A stretch of 64,000 nt of DNA from the NCBI RefSeq assembly GCF_000513115.1, contig NZ_BAUU01000001.1:184466-248465 (forward strand). Reading direction: 5' to 3'. Position numbers and translations under genes: made by a program. The notes below the pieces were generated by a model, which saw nothing but the letters and a program-made list of their open reading frames with translations, was not told where the DNA came from and did no database searches. Source of the stretch: Halalkalibacter hemicellulosilyticusJCM 9152. Lineage in GTDB: Bacteria > Bacillota > Bacilli > Bacillales > Bacillaceae_D. Each line of letters starts with the position of its first letter. The stretch's first letter is position 1. Below are positions 1-9,273 of the stretch, in pieces.

Positions 1-333
1 GTTCTTCAGCCGAAAGGGCGTAGTACATGGGGATGGGAGCAAAACTCGATGCTAACAATCGAGAAGGAACGGCAACAAGTAACTCAGAACCCTGAATATT
101 TTGTGATGAAGCATTTTTCTCATTTTGTTCGTCCTGATGCACAACTGATCGAGACAACTGGTTCATGGACAGGGAATTCGCTCGTGTTCGAGAATACGGA
201 TGGGGCGCTCATCGTAGTGATTCAAAACCCGTTTAAAGAAGAACGAGAAGTGGTGATTGAGCATAATGGTCAACAGTATTCCTTTAACTTGGAAGCGGAG
301 TCGTTTAATTCTCTCGTTCTAAATGGAAAATAA
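1..333 (+). CDS. GH30-family glycosidase, C-terminal end (5' truncated by window)
   Basis: The reading frame is open from the first base, so this is the last 110 residues of a larger gene. The visible part matches the end of glycoside hydrolase family 30 (glucosylceramidase/xylanase-type) enzymes: the end of the barrel with the segment NPEYFVMKHFSHFVRPDA, then the beta-sandwich side domain (VVIQNPFKEEREVVI, SFNSLVLNG). The catalytic glutamates lie upstream, outside the window, so the exact substrate cannot be told. An internal ATG at 49 is not a credible start because the homology continues upstream of it. It is followed by a hairpin at 356-399 and converges on the sulfate importer genes. With the pectate lyase at 9.3 kb it suggests plant polysaccharide use. 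Confidence 0.8.
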   Translation, partial: VLQPKGRSTWGWEQNSMLTIEKERQQVTQNPEYFVMKHFSHFVRPDAQLIETTGSWTGNSLVFENTDGALIVVIQNPFKEEREVVIEHNGQQYSFNLEAESFNSLVLNGK

Positions 334-355
334 AGGTGAAGAAGTTTGGCTTAAT

Positions 356-399
356 AGAGTCCGTTGAAAAAAGGTTTTGTCCTTTTTCAACGGACTCTT
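356..399. terminator. Bidirectional hairpin between GH30 gene and cysA
   Basis: The arms GAGTCCGTTGAAAAAAGG (357-374) and its complement (381-397) are nearly perfect, with a short T-rich loop. It lies between two converging genes and so probably ends transcripts from both sides. There is no long T-run. The centre (GTTGAAAAA) resembles the dispersed hairpin family described elsewhere in the window. Confidence 0.6.
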
Positions 400-454
400 A
401 GTCGATTAATGCTAGTGTTCAAAAAGGAAAAGCTACTTTTTTTTGAATAACGTT

Positions 455-1528
455 TTATATAGAATATTCTTCAGGAGAAAACAATTTAATATTCTGTGGG
501 AGCACATAGACTATGTCCCCTTTAGACAAGGATAATTCGTTAAATTGTTCTCTAGGTAGTTCGACCTGTAGAAGGTCATCTGTTTCATTCCACCTCAATT
601 CAAGGAATACAATTGGACCGACGGAATGGATATGATAAATCGTGGCTAGTATGGATCCTTTTTCGTGGTTTTTATATACAGCCATTTGGTGCGGTCTAGC
701 GAAAGCTACGGCCTCTTCATTTTCTGATCTTTCTCCATAATGAGTTGCAGCTATTTGCTGGTTTTTAACATGTAGCATACCGTTATTGAATCTTCCTTTA
801 AAGACATTCACATTGCCAAGAAAATTATAAACAAACGGTGTTTTAGGCTCTTCATAAACTTCATTTGGGGTCCCGATTTGCTCAATTTCTCCATTGTTCA
901 TAACGACGATTCGATCTGAAACATCTAGAGCTTCTTCTTGATCGTGTGTAACAAAAACACTCGTAACATGAACCTCGTCATGAAGTTTACGCAACCATCT
1001 TCTTAAATCCTTTCTGACCTTAGCGTCTAGCGCGCCAAATGGTTCATCAAGTAATAACACTTTAGGTTCAACTGCTAATGCGCGTGCCAAAGCGACTCGT
1101 TGGCGCTGTCCGCCAGAAAGCTGCATCGGGTAGCGGTTTTCCAGCCCCTCGAGTCGAACTAATGAAAGAAGTTCTTTTACTTTATCGTTAATTTCTTGTT
1201 TTTTTGGTCGTTCTTTAAAGGGTCTCACTCTTAATCCGTATGAGATATTATCCTTAACTGACATATGATTAAATAAAGCATAATGTTGAAATACAAAGCC
1301 GACTTTTCTAGATACAGCATTAATGTCATTCATAATGACATTATTGAAATAAATATTGCCAGCATCAGCTTCTTCCAGGCCGGCAATGATACGTAATAAA
1401 GATGTTTTTCCTGATCCTGAAGGACCTAGCAAAGCAACTAGTTCGCCAGAGTTGATCTCTAAGTTTATATTTGTAAGAGCTTGAAAGTTTCCGAATGATT
1501 TTGATATATTATTTATTTTAATAGACAT
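455..1528 (-). CDS. cysA: Sulfate/thiosulfate ABC importer ATP-binding protein CysA
   Basis: ATPase of the sulfate/thiosulfate importer. It carries Walker A (GPSGSGKTS, about residues 35-43), the Q-loop, the signature LSGGQRQR, Walker B (LLLDEP) and the switch His (VFVTHD), then a C-terminal regulatory domain typical of CysA/PotA-type subunits. About 357 aa is the normal length. An ATG at 1528 overlaps the cysW stop as TGATG and has GGGGG 8 nt upstream; a GTG one codon earlier is also possible. It is the last gene of the operon yezD-sbp-cysT-cysW-cysA. Molybdate (ModC) is the alternative, but the permease pair and the Sbp-type lipoprotein favour sulfate. Confidence 0.92.
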   Translation of the reverse strand: MSIKINNISKSFGNFQALTNINLEINSGELVALLGPSGSGKTSLLRIIAGLEEADAGNIYFNNVIMNDINAVSRKVGFVFQHYALFNHMSVKDNISYGLRVRPFKERPKKQEINDKVKELLSLVRLEGLENRYPMQLSGGQRQRVALARALAVEPKVLLLDEPFGALDAKVRKDLRRWLRKLHDEVHVTSVFVTHDQEEALDVSDRIVVMNNGEIEQIGTPNEVYEEPKTPFVYNFLGNVNVFKGRFNNGMLHVKNQQIAATHYGERSENEEAVAFARPHQMAVYKNHEKGSILATIYHIHSVGPIVFLELRWNETDDLLQVELPREQFNELSLSKGDIVYVLPQNIKLFSPEEYSI

Positions 1529-2391
1529 CACGAAATCCCCCTAGTTTCTGCACTTTTCCACTCAATGAAATTCTTTAAGATTAGTGTAATAATAGCTAAA
1601 ATAGACATAAGTGACGCAACTGCAAACGCAGCGGTAAATTGATATTCATTGTACAAAATTTCAACATGAAGAGGCATTGTATTGGTTAGTCCCCGAATAT
1701 GCCCTGAAACAACCGAGACAGCCCCGAATTCTCCGATTGTTCTCGCATTACAGAGTATGACACCATATAAGAGAGCCCATTTTATATTAGGTATTGTCAC
1801 ATGCCAAAAAGTTTTCCAACCATTTGCTCCAAGTGTAAGAGATGCTTCTTCCTCTGCTGTTCCTTGTGATTGCATGACGGGTATAAGTTCGCGGGCGACA
1901 AAAGGAACAGTTACAAACATAGTGGCTAGGATAATACCTGGAACGGAAAAGATAATACGGATGCCGTGATCCATAAGCCAAGGACCAAATACACCATGAG
2001 CACTAAACAATAAAACAAATACTAGCCCTGCAATAACAGGAGAAACTGAAAATGGTAAATCAATTAATGTAGTAAGTAGGTTTCTTCCTTTAAAATGAAA
2101 CTTTCCTATACACCAAGCAGCGGCGATCCCAAATAGTGTATTTAATGGGACGGCTATTAGAACGACTATAAGTGTAAGTTTGATAGCAGAAAGAGCGTCT
2201 GGTTCAGTAATAGATGCCCAGTAAACGGAGAGACCCTGTTCAAAAGCGCGAAAGAAGATAGCGAATAAAGGAAGCAATAAGAAAAAAGTTAAGAAGGTTA
2301 AAGCGACTCCGATGAGCGTATAACGCACTAAAGGTGATTCATTTGTTGATTTTTGTGTAGACTTTGAATTTTCAGTTGCTAATTGTGCCAT
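1528..2391 (-). CDS. cysW: Sulfate ABC importer permease CysW
   Basis: Integral-membrane permease, 287 aa, with about six hydrophobic segments. The EAA loop that docks the ATPase is visible ([22 protein letters not shown], near residues 180-200), as is the [13 protein letters not shown] segment typical of CysW. It pairs with CysT to form the channel. A strong ribosome site (AAAGGAGG) precedes the ATG at 2391. It is translationally coupled to cysA by a 1-nt overlap and separated from cysT by 15 nt. Confidence 0.92.
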   Translation of the reverse strand: MAQLATENSKSTQKSTNESPLVRYTLIGVALTFLTFFLLLPLFAIFFRAFEQGLSVYWASITEPDALSAIKLTLIVVLIAVPLNTLFGIAAAWCIGKFHFKGRNLLTTLIDLPFSVSPVIAGLVFVLLFSAHGVFGPWLMDHGIRIIFSVPGIILATMFVTVPFVARELIPVMQSQGTAEEEASLTLGANGWKTFWHVTIPNIKWALLYGVILCNARTIGEFGAVSVVSGHIRGLTNTMPLHVEILYNEYQFTAAFAVASLMSILAIITLILKNFIEWKSAETRGIS

Positions 2392-2406
2392 TCTACAATC
2401 CTCCTT

Positions 2407-3246
2407 TTAAGATAGTTGTCTACGTTGTGTCCACCATTGAAGAATATTAATAATCAGGAGCATCACAAATGAAACAACTAACATAACAGCTGCTAAAGCG
2501 GTCGCCCCTGTATAATCAAATTGTTCAAGCTTTGTCATGATCAGTAATGGAGTAATTTCTGTGGACATAGGTATATTTCCAGAAATGAAGACAACTGAAC
2601 CATATTCGCCTAATGCCCTTGCGAATGCTAATGCAAACCCTGTTAATAAGGCTGGTAATACAATAGGTATAATTACTTTAGTGAATGTGTGAAGCCGATT
2701 AGCTCCTAAGCTTGCAGAGGCTTCTTCTAATTCCTTATCAATACTTTGCAGTACAGGTTGAACCATTCTAACTACGAAAGGTAGTCCTATGAATGTTAAG
2801 GCGACAATAACACCTAGTGGAGTGAAGGCAACACGGATTCCTAAAATGTCTAAATACTGTCCCACCCATCCTGTGGAAGCATAGAGTGCAGTGAGTGAGA
2901 TCCCAGCAACGGCTGTAGGTAGAGCGAAAGGAAGATCGACTAGACCATCGATGATTCGTTTTCCTTTGAAGTTATAACGTACAAGAACCCAAGCGACTAG
3001 AAGACCAAATATAGCATTTATGCAAGCTGCAACAAATGCAGCTCCGAAGCTGAGGCGATAAGAGGCCACTACTCTAGGGTCTGTCACCGTTTGCCAAAAG
3101 CTATCCCATCCCATCGACGTTGTATGAATAAAAACCATCGATAAAGGCAATAAGACTAATAGTCCTAAATACATCATTGTAAAGCCTAATGAAAGACCGA
3201 AGCCTGGAAGAATACTATGGGATTTTATCGATTTAAACCTTTTCAT
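2407..3246 (-). CDS. cysT: Sulfate ABC importer permease CysT (CysU)
   Basis: Second permease subunit, 279 aa, about six membrane segments, with the EAA loop ELEEASASLGANRLHTFTKV and the CysT-type GEYGSVVFISGNIP. It forms the heterodimeric channel with CysW. The ribosome site is GAAAGGA about 9 nt before the ATG at 3246. A hairpin at 3277-3317 sits between the binding-protein gene and this gene and may set the ratio of binding protein to permease. Confidence 0.92.
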   Translation of the reverse strand: MKRFKSIKSHSILPGFGLSLGFTMMYLGLLVLLPLSMVFIHTTSMGWDSFWQTVTDPRVVASYRLSFGAAFVAACINAIFGLLVAWVLVRYNFKGKRIIDGLVDLPFALPTAVAGISLTALYASTGWVGQYLDILGIRVAFTPLGVIVALTFIGLPFVVRMVQPVLQSIDKELEEASASLGANRLHTFTKVIIPIVLPALLTGFALAFARALGEYGSVVFISGNIPMSTEITPLLIMTKLEQFDYTGATALAAVMLVVSFVMLLIINILQWWTQRRQLS

Positions 3247-3276
3247 GATTACGAAATCCTTTCTAAAGTAGAGTGT

Positions 3277-3317
3277 AATGCGATGAATATGTGTGATAGC
3301 TCCTAGTTCATCGCATT
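3277..3317 (-). other. Intercistronic hairpin between sbp and cysT
   Basis: Perfect 11-bp inverted repeat (AATGCGATGAA / TTCATCGCATT) with a 19-nt loop, in the 94-nt gap after the binding-protein gene. There is no T-run on the operon strand, so a processing or 3'-stabilising hairpin is more likely than a full terminator. Confidence 0.5.
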
Positions 3318-3340
3318 ATTTTTAGACTAATATAGCTCTA

Positions 3341-4411
3341 CTAAGGTTGATAAATTTGATCAAAAATACCGCCATCGCTAAAGTGTATATCCTGCGCTTC
3401 TTGCCAGCTCCCAAATAATTCTTCAATGTTGAAGAGGTTTATTTCTGTAAAGAGTTCACTATGTTCGGCTAGTATTTCTTCATTTCTAGGACGATAATAA
3501 TGCTCAGCAGCTAGCTGTTGTCCGATATCGCTATATAAATATTCCAAGTAAGCCTCTGCTACCTCTCTAGTCCCTTTTTGATCCACAATCGAATCAATGA
3601 TGGTAACCGGGGGTTCGGCAAGGATGCTTATAGAAGGAACTACAATTTCAAATTGATCTTCTCCTAATTCATGAAGTGCAAGGAAAGCTTCATTCTCCCA
3701 TGATAGGAACACATCGCCGATTCCTCTTTCAACAAAAGTAGTTGTGGAACCCCTTGCTCCAGAATCTAAAACTGGTACTTGCTTGAATAGTTGTGTGACG
3801 TACTCTTGTGCGGCTTCTTCAGTGCCATATTGTTCAAGAGCATACCCCCATGCAGCTAAATAATTCCAGCGTGCTCCACCTGAGGTTTTCGGATTAGGAG
3901 TAATGACTTCGACACCTTCTTGTAATAAATCATCCCAGTCTTGGATATTTAGTGGGTTACCGCTTCTAACTAAAAAGACTATGGTTGATGTGTAAGGAGT
4001 TGAATTGTCAGGTAAACGCTCTTGCCAGTTTTCGGGGATTAAATTTCGTGATTCATGTAAGATGTCAATATCATATGCAAGTGCAAGTGTTGTCACATCT
4101 GCTTCGAGCCCATCAATAATTGAACGTGCTTGACTACCTGAACCTCCATGAGACTGTTGAATGGTGACTGTTTCTCCTGTTTGTTCTTCCCAATATTGAG
4201 AAAATTCTTCATTGAAATCTTGATAAAATTCCCTCGTTGGGTCATAAGAAACGTTTAATATTTCCAATGAATTTGACTGGTCGGTATCATTAGCTGAAGG
4301 GCCATCTAGAGATGGCGATGATTCGTCAGCTTGTGAATTGCATGCGGAAAGAGAAATGATAACGGTCGTAGTAATAAGTGACTTTACTAAAAAGCGAATA
4401 GAATTTTTCAT
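3341..4411 (-). CDS. sbp: Sulfate-binding lipoprotein (Sbp/CysP family)
   Basis: Substrate-binding protein of the importer, 356 aa, anchored outside the membrane. The start is the ATG at 4411, preceded by AGAAGGAG: it gives a normal lipoprotein signal (basic MKNSIRFLVK, hydrophobic core, lipobox LSAC with Cys24). The open frame runs further upstream to 4525, but that extension has no signal-peptide character. The family pattern of SBP_bac sulfate binders is clear (ILNVSYDPTREFYQDFNEEF; SHGGSGSQAR; DVTTLALAYDID; NPKTSGGARWNYLAAWGYA). Molybdate binders lack this layout. Confidence 0.92.
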   Translation of the reverse strand: MKNSIRFLVKSLITTTVIISLSACNSQADESSPSLDGPSANDTDQSNSLEILNVSYDPTREFYQDFNEEFSQYWEEQTGETVTIQQSHGGSGSQARSIIDGLEADVTTLALAYDIDILHESRNLIPENWQERLPDNSTPYTSTIVFLVRSGNPLNIQDWDDLLQEGVEVITPNPKTSGGARWNYLAAWGYALEQYGTEEAAQEYVTQLFKQVPVLDSGARGSTTTFVERGIGDVFLSWENEAFLALHELGEDQFEIVVPSISILAEPPVTIIDSIVDQKGTREVAEAYLEYLYSDIGQQLAAEHYYRPRNEEILAEHSELFTEINLFNIEELFGSWQEAQDIHFSDGGIFDQIYQP

Positions 4412-4524
4412 AGAATGAACACTCCTTCTAATATAGTTAGGAAATAAAAAAGCTCCTCCTTCACAAAGCAAATGAAATAAGCATATCTTGTGAATGAGAA
4501 GTCCTCGGTTGTCCGTTAGACTCA

Positions 4525-4692
4525 TTATTTATTTTTTGGGTGTCGCTTTTTATTTTGTGCAAATCGTACCTTTTCGGTTGCGTCAATTTGAGTAATTTGT
4601 TCTTCATGAATGGTAATGAGAACAGATCCGAATTTAATCTTTTCAATTGCTTTCTTAATTTCTTCAATTTTTTCAGGGTCATGAAAGCCCAT
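4525..4692 (-). CDS. yezD: YezD-family small protein (DUF2292)
   Basis: A 55-residue ORF starting MGFHDPEKIEEIKKAIEKIK and containing FGSVLITIHEEQITQID and TEKVRF, the DUF2292/YezD pattern. The ribosome site is GGAGG 8 nt before the ATG at 4692. It is the first gene of the sulfate importer operon. Its stop overlaps an ATG that opens the out-of-signal extension of the next frame. YezD proteins regularly sit in sulfate-assimilation operons; their biochemical role is not known. A longer ORF in another frame (4461-4682) is a shadow of this gene. Confidence 0.85.
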   Translation of the reverse strand: MGFHDPEKIEEIKKAIEKIKFGSVLITIHEEQITQIDATEKVRFAQNKKRHPKNK

Positions 4693-4989
4693 GATTCATT
4701 CCTCCTCTGTTAATGATCGAATAATAAAAAAACATTTGAGGCGAAGATTGGATTTATGTTTGGTAGTAGTTGAATGAATACACAAATGAAGATGGTGATC
4801 AATGACCTCGATTATAATGAAAAAATAGCTCTTATCCTCAAGTAAACATGAGTTATTCGAAATTCAGTCGTTTGAAATTTATTAAATGCATGTGAGTAAT
4901 GAGTTTTGAGGCTGTATGTCCCTCCTTTTTTGTTGAACTGTTTAGGTGCCTTCGGTTTTTCCGATCGGCAAAACTAAGTGTTAAGCGTT
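4693..4989 (-). promoter_or_regulatory. Long untranslated leader of the sulfate operon (unidentified)
   Basis: About 290 nt of RNA precede yezD if transcription starts near 4982. Two structures can be drawn: a stepped hairpin at 4938-4977 (GTTT/AAAC, GCC/GGC, CGG/CCG pairs) and a hairpin at 4820-4857 followed by six U, which resembles a terminator. No S-box or T-box hallmark is present. This suggests a leader-based control of sulfur genes that I cannot name. Confidence 0.4.
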
Positions 4990-5018
4990 ATATTAATTAT
5001 ATTATTCCTATATGTCAA
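4990..5018 (-). promoter_or_regulatory. Sigma-A promoter of the sulfate operon
   Basis: TTGACA (5013-5018 on the reverse strand), a 17-nt spacer and TAATAT (4990-4995). It points into the leader of yezD-sbp-cysTWA. The spacer is a run of AT-rich half-repeats that could hold a repressor such as CymR, but no clear operator can be assigned. Confidence 0.75.
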
Positions 5019-5075
5019 GTAGGTTTTAGTAAAAAAATATAAAATGGGCTTTGAAATTAAGGGTTTAAAACATAG

Positions 5076-5104
5076 TTGACATATGTGAATTGTATGGATA
5101 ATAT
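5076..5104 (+). promoter_or_regulatory. Sigma-A promoter of the SLC13 permease gene
   Basis: TTGACA (5076-5081), 17-nt spacer, TAATAT (5099-5104). The first codon of the permease is about 35 nt downstream, giving a short leader. It is divergent from the sulfate operon promoter 58 nt away. Confidence 0.8.
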
Positions 5105-5142
5105 GTTTGATAAACCACTATTATTATATTAGGAGATATATG

Positions 5143-6917
5143 ATGACATTTGAAATTGGCTTAGTTATTTTTATTGTTGTAGTTATGCTTGTTTGTTTAG
5201 TGAAGGAAGTTAGTAGTCCTGCTTTTATTGTTTTTTGTGCATTAGCGACAATAATTCTAACAGGCACTTTGCCAGTAGGCGATGCTTTAAGAGGCTTTTC
5301 GAACGAAGGAATGCTAACGGTAGCGCTACTCTTCTTTGTTGCGGGAGCTGTGCAGCAAAGTGGTATTTTGAATAGTTTTATTACAAAGGCGTTAGGTGAT
5401 GGTAAGCAGCAAAAGAAATCGATGTTGAAGATGATGATTCCGATATCTGGATTGTCAGCTTTTTTAAACAACACTCCAATTGTTGTCATGTTTACACCAG
5501 TTGTAAGGGATTGGTGTAAGGAAAAAGGGATTTCACCATCTAAATTTCTAATGCCTCTTTCGTTTGCTGCTATTTTTGGCGGGACGTTAACATTAATTGG
5601 AACATCCACGAATTTGGTGATACATGGCTTTATGCTTGAGCAGGGCTTGGGTGGTTTTTCGATGTTCCAATTAGCCATTGTCGGATTACCAGCTTGTTTA
5701 ATAGGAATGCTATATATGATGACAATTGGATATAAGCTATTGCCATCTAGAAAAACATCAGAAGAAGCCTTTACGGAAAGCTCACGAGAATATTTATCTG
5801 AGGTTGTCATTGAAGAGAATTCTCCGATTATTGGTAAAACGGTAGAGGATGCGGGGCTTAGAAATTTAAATGGTTTATATTTAGTTTCGATTATTCGTAA
5901 TGGTGAGAAGAAGGGATCTGTTCCATCTTATTTCATATTACAGGCTCATGATCGATTGATCTTCACAGGGGTGTTATCGACGATAGTCGAATTACAAAAT
6001 ATTAAAGGATTGCGTATTGATGCGGGATCGAAAATTAAATTAGAAGACCTTCAAGATGGGAATGCTTTTTTAGTTGAAGCGGTTGTTTCTCATCAATCCT
6101 CGCTATTAAAGAAGACGATTAAGCAAAGTAAGTTTCGAAAGATGTACGGTGCGGGAGTTGTGGCCGTTCATCGGAATGATGAGAGGATTCATAGTAAGGT
6201 CGGTGATATTGTTTTAAAGCCAGGTGATACATTACTGTTGGTGGCAAATAAAGATTTTCTCAATAGGGGGAACAACACGAGAGATTTTTATTTGATTTCT
6301 CAAATTAAAGAACCTGGTATTGTCGATAGAAAAAAGTCAATCATCGCTATAGTGACATTGATAAGCATGGTTGTACTGGCAGCATTTAATATATTATCGA
6401 TGTTCCAGGCGGCTCTGCTAGCGGTTATTGGATTGTTCTTAACGAAAGCTATTACGGTTGAAGGGGTTAAGAAGTACGTTCAGTTTGATGTCCTTATTTT
6501 AATTGCGTGCGCAATCGGGATAGGTATAGCTATAGAGCAAACGGGAGCAGCTGAATTGATAGCGGGTCAATTTGTTCAATTGACTAAAGGTGCTGGAGTG
6601 ATTGGAGCCTTATTAGTTGTTTATTTTCTAACGACATTATTTACAGAGATTATTACGAATAATGCAGCAGCTGTTTTGATGTTTCCGATTGCATTAGCTA
6701 TAGCCAATCAATTAGCTGTTGATCCGATAGCATTTTTTGTTGTAATTGCATTAGCGGCATCGGCTAGTTTTGCGACGCGATTGGATATCAAACGAATTTA
6801 ATTATCTATGGTCCAGGAGGCTATCGCTTTTCAGATTTTTTAAAGATCGGGGTTCCATTAAACCTTCTCTATATGGTTGTGACCGTGCTGATCTCTTACT
6901 TTGTATGGGTTATTTAA
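5143..6917 (+). CDS. SLC13/DASS-type permease with TrkA-C domains (one frameshift)
   Basis: Sodium-coupled anion transporter, likely for sulfate given the divergent sulfate importer. The order is an N-terminal membrane half with [17 protein letters not shown] and [10 protein letters not shown], two cytoplasmic TrkA-C domains (about residues 210-390), then a second membrane half with [17 protein letters not shown]. The frame stops early at 6801; adding one C at 6777-6778 (ACG-CCG) restores [13 protein letters not shown] and continues to a TAA at 6915-6917, giving the usual C-terminus. An ATG at 5143 has AGGAG 7 nt upstream; an ATG directly before it is the alternative. The break is probably a read error. 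Sulfate specificity is an inference from context. Confidence 0.8.
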
Positions 6918-6940
6918 AATTAAAGCTGATTGGATTATCG

Positions 6941-6985
6941 AAGGCTCTTGTTCTTTTACAAAAAAGGATAAGAGCCTTTTGCTTT
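6941..6985 (+). terminator. Terminator after SLC13 permease
   Basis: AAGGCTCTT pairs with AAGAGCCTT across an A-rich loop and is followed by TTTGCTTT. It lies 24 nt after the restored stop codon. Confidence 0.7.
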
Positions 6986-7105
6986 AATGGAGCAAGAGTC
7001 GAGTATAACTTAAAAGGCCTCCATTTTAGGTATGTACAGTGTGTAAAGAAAGATATTTAAACGGAATCAAAAAGAAATAGTTGCGATGATGTTCAGAGTG
7101 AAGTA

Positions 7106-7128
7106 TGATATATCTAAAAGATATATCA
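7106..7128 (+). promoter_or_regulatory. Perfect palindrome, likely PadR operator
   Basis: TGATATATC-TAAAA-GATATATCA is an exact 9-bp inverted repeat 17 nt before the padR-family start codon. Its position and symmetry fit autorepression by the dimeric regulator encoded just downstream. Known PadR boxes are AT-rich dyads of different sequence, so the assignment is by position. Confidence 0.55.
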
Positions 7129-7145
7129 AAAAGATAGGTGAGTGT

Positions 7146-7697
7146 ATGTCAAAAGAGAATTATACGAAGTACGTTATTTTAGGGTTGCTGACGACACATT
7201 GTCGTTCAGGTTACTCGATGAAAAAGATGATTGATACGAGTTTGAATTATTTTTGGAAAGTAAGCTACGGTCAAATTTATCCGACGCTAAAGGTATTGGT
7301 AGATGAAGGATTAGCAGAAATGTCAGACGTCGTTGATGATGGAAATAAGCGTGAGAAGAAAGAATATTCTATTACTGAAAAGGGGCAAGAAGAGCTACGT
7401 GACTGGTTACAAAGGCCGATTGTGAGCATTCCTGTAGAGAAAAATGAATTGCTTCTTAAACTTTTCTTCAGTCGTAATGTGGAAAAGGACTGTTCCATTG
7501 AACAACTAAATTCGTATTTACATTTACAAAAAGAACGTCTGGCTGTGTATCAAACGATTGAAAAGATGATTCAAAGCTATTCAACTGGGCTTGAGGATGA
7601 ACGATATTGGCTAATTACACTTGATTATGGAAAAAGGACGACAAATGCTGTCATTGAATGGTGTGAAGAAACGATTCGTATGTTATCAAAAAATTGA
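7146..7697 (+). CDS. PadR-family transcriptional regulator
   Basis: Cytoplasmic repressor, 183 aa. The N-terminal winged helix (residues about 10-80: YVILGLLTTHCRSGYSMKKMID, YGQIYPTLKVLVDEGL) is the PadR pattern, and the C-terminal helical part (residues 95-180) is a Vir_act_alpha_C dimerisation domain. An ATG at 7146 with AGGTGAG upstream is preferred to the first ATG of the open frame at 7086, since the homology starts there and the palindrome would otherwise be inside the coding region. It is followed after 16 nt by the DUF4188 gene, presumably its co-transcribed target. Confidence 0.88.
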   Translation: MSKENYTKYVILGLLTTHCRSGYSMKKMIDTSLNYFWKVSYGQIYPTLKVLVDEGLAEMSDVVDDGNKREKKEYSITEKGQEELRDWLQRPIVSIPVEKNELLLKLFFSRNVEKDCSIEQLNSYLHLQKERLAVYQTIEKMIQSYSTGLEDERYWLITLDYGKRTTNAVIEWCEETIRMLSKN

Positions 7698-7713
7698 CGA
7701 GGAGGAGTTATCC

Positions 7714-8184
7714 GTGGGGAAATCAATTTATCCGGGACGTTTTACCGCTGATAATCAAGAGGACATTGTTGTATTTATGATTGGGATGAGAGTCAATCAA
7801 TGGTGGGCAGTACATAAGTGGCTACCAGTGTTTTTAGCAATGCCTCCCATGATGAGAGAATTGGCAAAAAATAAAGAGTTAGGGTGTTTGTCGATGGAAA
7901 GCTTTTCAGGCTTGCGTACGACATATTTATTGCAATATTGGCGTTCAGAGAAGGATTTATTCACATATGCAAGAGGAGATCTCCATCTCCCAGCATGGAA
8001 ATCATTTAATAAAAGGGCTCGGAATAACTCTGCAGTTGGCTTCTATCATGAAACGTATGTAGTGCCAAAAGGAAGCTCGGAAGCTATCTACGTCAATATG
8101 CCGAGATTTGGTTTGGCAAATGCGACATTTCATATTTCAGTTGATTCTAAGCTGGATACAGCGGAGCAAAGGCTGAGGAGATGA
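7714..8184 (+). CDS. DUF4188 protein (monooxygenase-like fold)
   Basis: 156 aa. It carries the DUF4188 hallmarks DIVVFMIGMRVNQWWAVHKW, LLQYWRSEKDL, LHLPAWKSFNKR, GFYHETYVV and NMPRFGLANAT. The family is related to dimeric alpha/beta-barrel monooxygenases; the substrate is unknown. A GTG start at 7714 is chosen because a strong GAGGAGGAG ribosome site lies 5 nt before it, while the open frame further upstream overlaps padR. PadR-DUF4188 pairs suggest induction by a small aromatic or toxic compound, which is inference. Confidence 0.82.
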   Translation: MGKSIYPGRFTADNQEDIVVFMIGMRVNQWWAVHKWLPVFLAMPPMMRELAKNKELGCLSMESFSGLRTTYLLQYWRSEKDLFTYARGDLHLPAWKSFNKRARNNSAVGFYHETYVVPKGSSEAIYVNMPRFGLANATFHISVDSKLDTAEQRLRR

Positions 8185-8215
8185 ACTAAGAATTGTACAA
8201 TTTATTTGACTACGA

Positions 8216-8253
8216 TGTCTCATTAAGGATGTTTCCTAATGAGGCATTTTTTA
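8216..8253 (+). terminator. Terminator after padR-DUF4188
   Basis: CTCATTA and TAATGAG form the stem around an 11-nt interior, followed by GCATTTTTT. It separates this pair from the AraC regulator. Confidence 0.75.
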
Positions 8254-8368
8254 TGTTAGGTCGCGTGTAATCCTGAGAGCTATAATATAGTAGAATTAAA
8301 GTCAATAGTGAAATGACAAGTGGTATACTTATAGTAGGTATGATTATAGCATTTAAAGGAGGCTACTG

Positions 8369-9223
8369 ATGGTCAAAAATATTAATTTTTCACAAAGGGA
8401 GCATTCTTTTTATATTCACTCTGAGCCTGACGGATCTTCAAAGGGAGAAATGAGAACGTATCATTTGCACGATGATTTTGAGATTTACTTTCTTATTAAG
8501 GGTGAAAGAGCTTATATAGTACACAATATTCATTATCCGATTAAAGAACAAAGTTTAGTCTTTATTAATCGTAATATTGCCCATAAAACGGCCACACTTA
8601 ATAACCATAACTATTATCGAATTGTCATGAATTTTAGAGAGTCATTTATTCCTCAGCATGCATTGTACCTCATTGACATTCTTTTTAGTAAAAGCCCAAC
8701 CGTTGTCACATTAAACGATCAAGATACGATGAGGTTTAGTCAAATAGTAGAAATTTTACTATATGAGTACAACGAACGACAATGTGAATCCTCTTTGTAT
8801 ATTCAAGCTTTGCTTATTCAATTACTTATTTTAAGTAAAAGATTATATGAAAAACAAAGTGATAGTTCCTCAAATATTTATCATAATCAGCCTTCAGAAG
8901 TACTTATTAGTAGAGTTATGAAATATATATATGATCAACTTGAAAAAGACCTTCCATTACAACAATTAGCTAAAGAATTTCATATTAGTGAGCAGCATTT
9001 ATGTCGCCAATTTAGAAGATGGACAGGTTGTACAGTAGTCCAATATATTAATGCAGTTAGGGTAAATGAGGCTAAGAGACTTCTTATCGAAACCGATGAA
9101 TACATAAATACCATTAGTAAAAAGGTAGGGTACTCTAACCATGCTCATTTTTGTCGAGTTTTTAAGCAGCATTTAGGAATCTCACCATCAACTTATCGTG
9201 ATAAACATAGGATAAAAGGTTAG
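8369..9223 (+). CDS. AraC-family transcriptional activator
   Basis: 284 aa. The N-terminal half (residues 10-110) is a cupin-like sensor domain (YHLHDDFEIYFLIKGERAY, FINRNIAHKT), and residues 180-284 form the two AraC helix-turn-helix motifs (LPLQQLAKEFHISEQHLCRQF; INTISKKVGYSNHAHFCRVF). AAAGGAGG lies 6 nt before the ATG. The gene is 101 nt upstream of a pectate lyase on the same strand, so it probably activates pectin use in answer to a sugar ligand; the ligand cannot be read from sequence. Confidence 0.88.
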   Translation: MVKNINFSQREHSFYIHSEPDGSSKGEMRTYHLHDDFEIYFLIKGERAYIVHNIHYPIKEQSLVFINRNIAHKTATLNNHNYYRIVMNFRESFIPQHALYLIDILFSKSPTVVTLNDQDTMRFSQIVEILLYEYNERQCESSLYIQALLIQLLILSKRLYEKQSDSSSNIYHNQPSEVLISRVMKYIYDQLEKDLPLQQLAKEFHISEQHLCRQFRRWTGCTVVQYINAVRVNEAKRLLIETDEYINTISKKVGYSNHAHFCRVFKQHLGISPSTYRDKHRIKG

Positions 9224-9273
9224 TAGAACAATATATGTAAAGAATAGAGGCTCCTTCAATCAACATTTGCAAA

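Noticed and set aside
4461..4682. 73-codon ORF on the minus strand
   Set aside because: It overlaps yezD in another frame; the yezD frame has the family match and ribosome site.
4693..4989. S-box (SAM) or T-box in the sulfate operon leader
   Set aside because: A GGAGGGAC string and a GAGGATAAGAG string caught the eye, but the conserved S-box core and the T-box AGGGTGGNACCGCG are missing.
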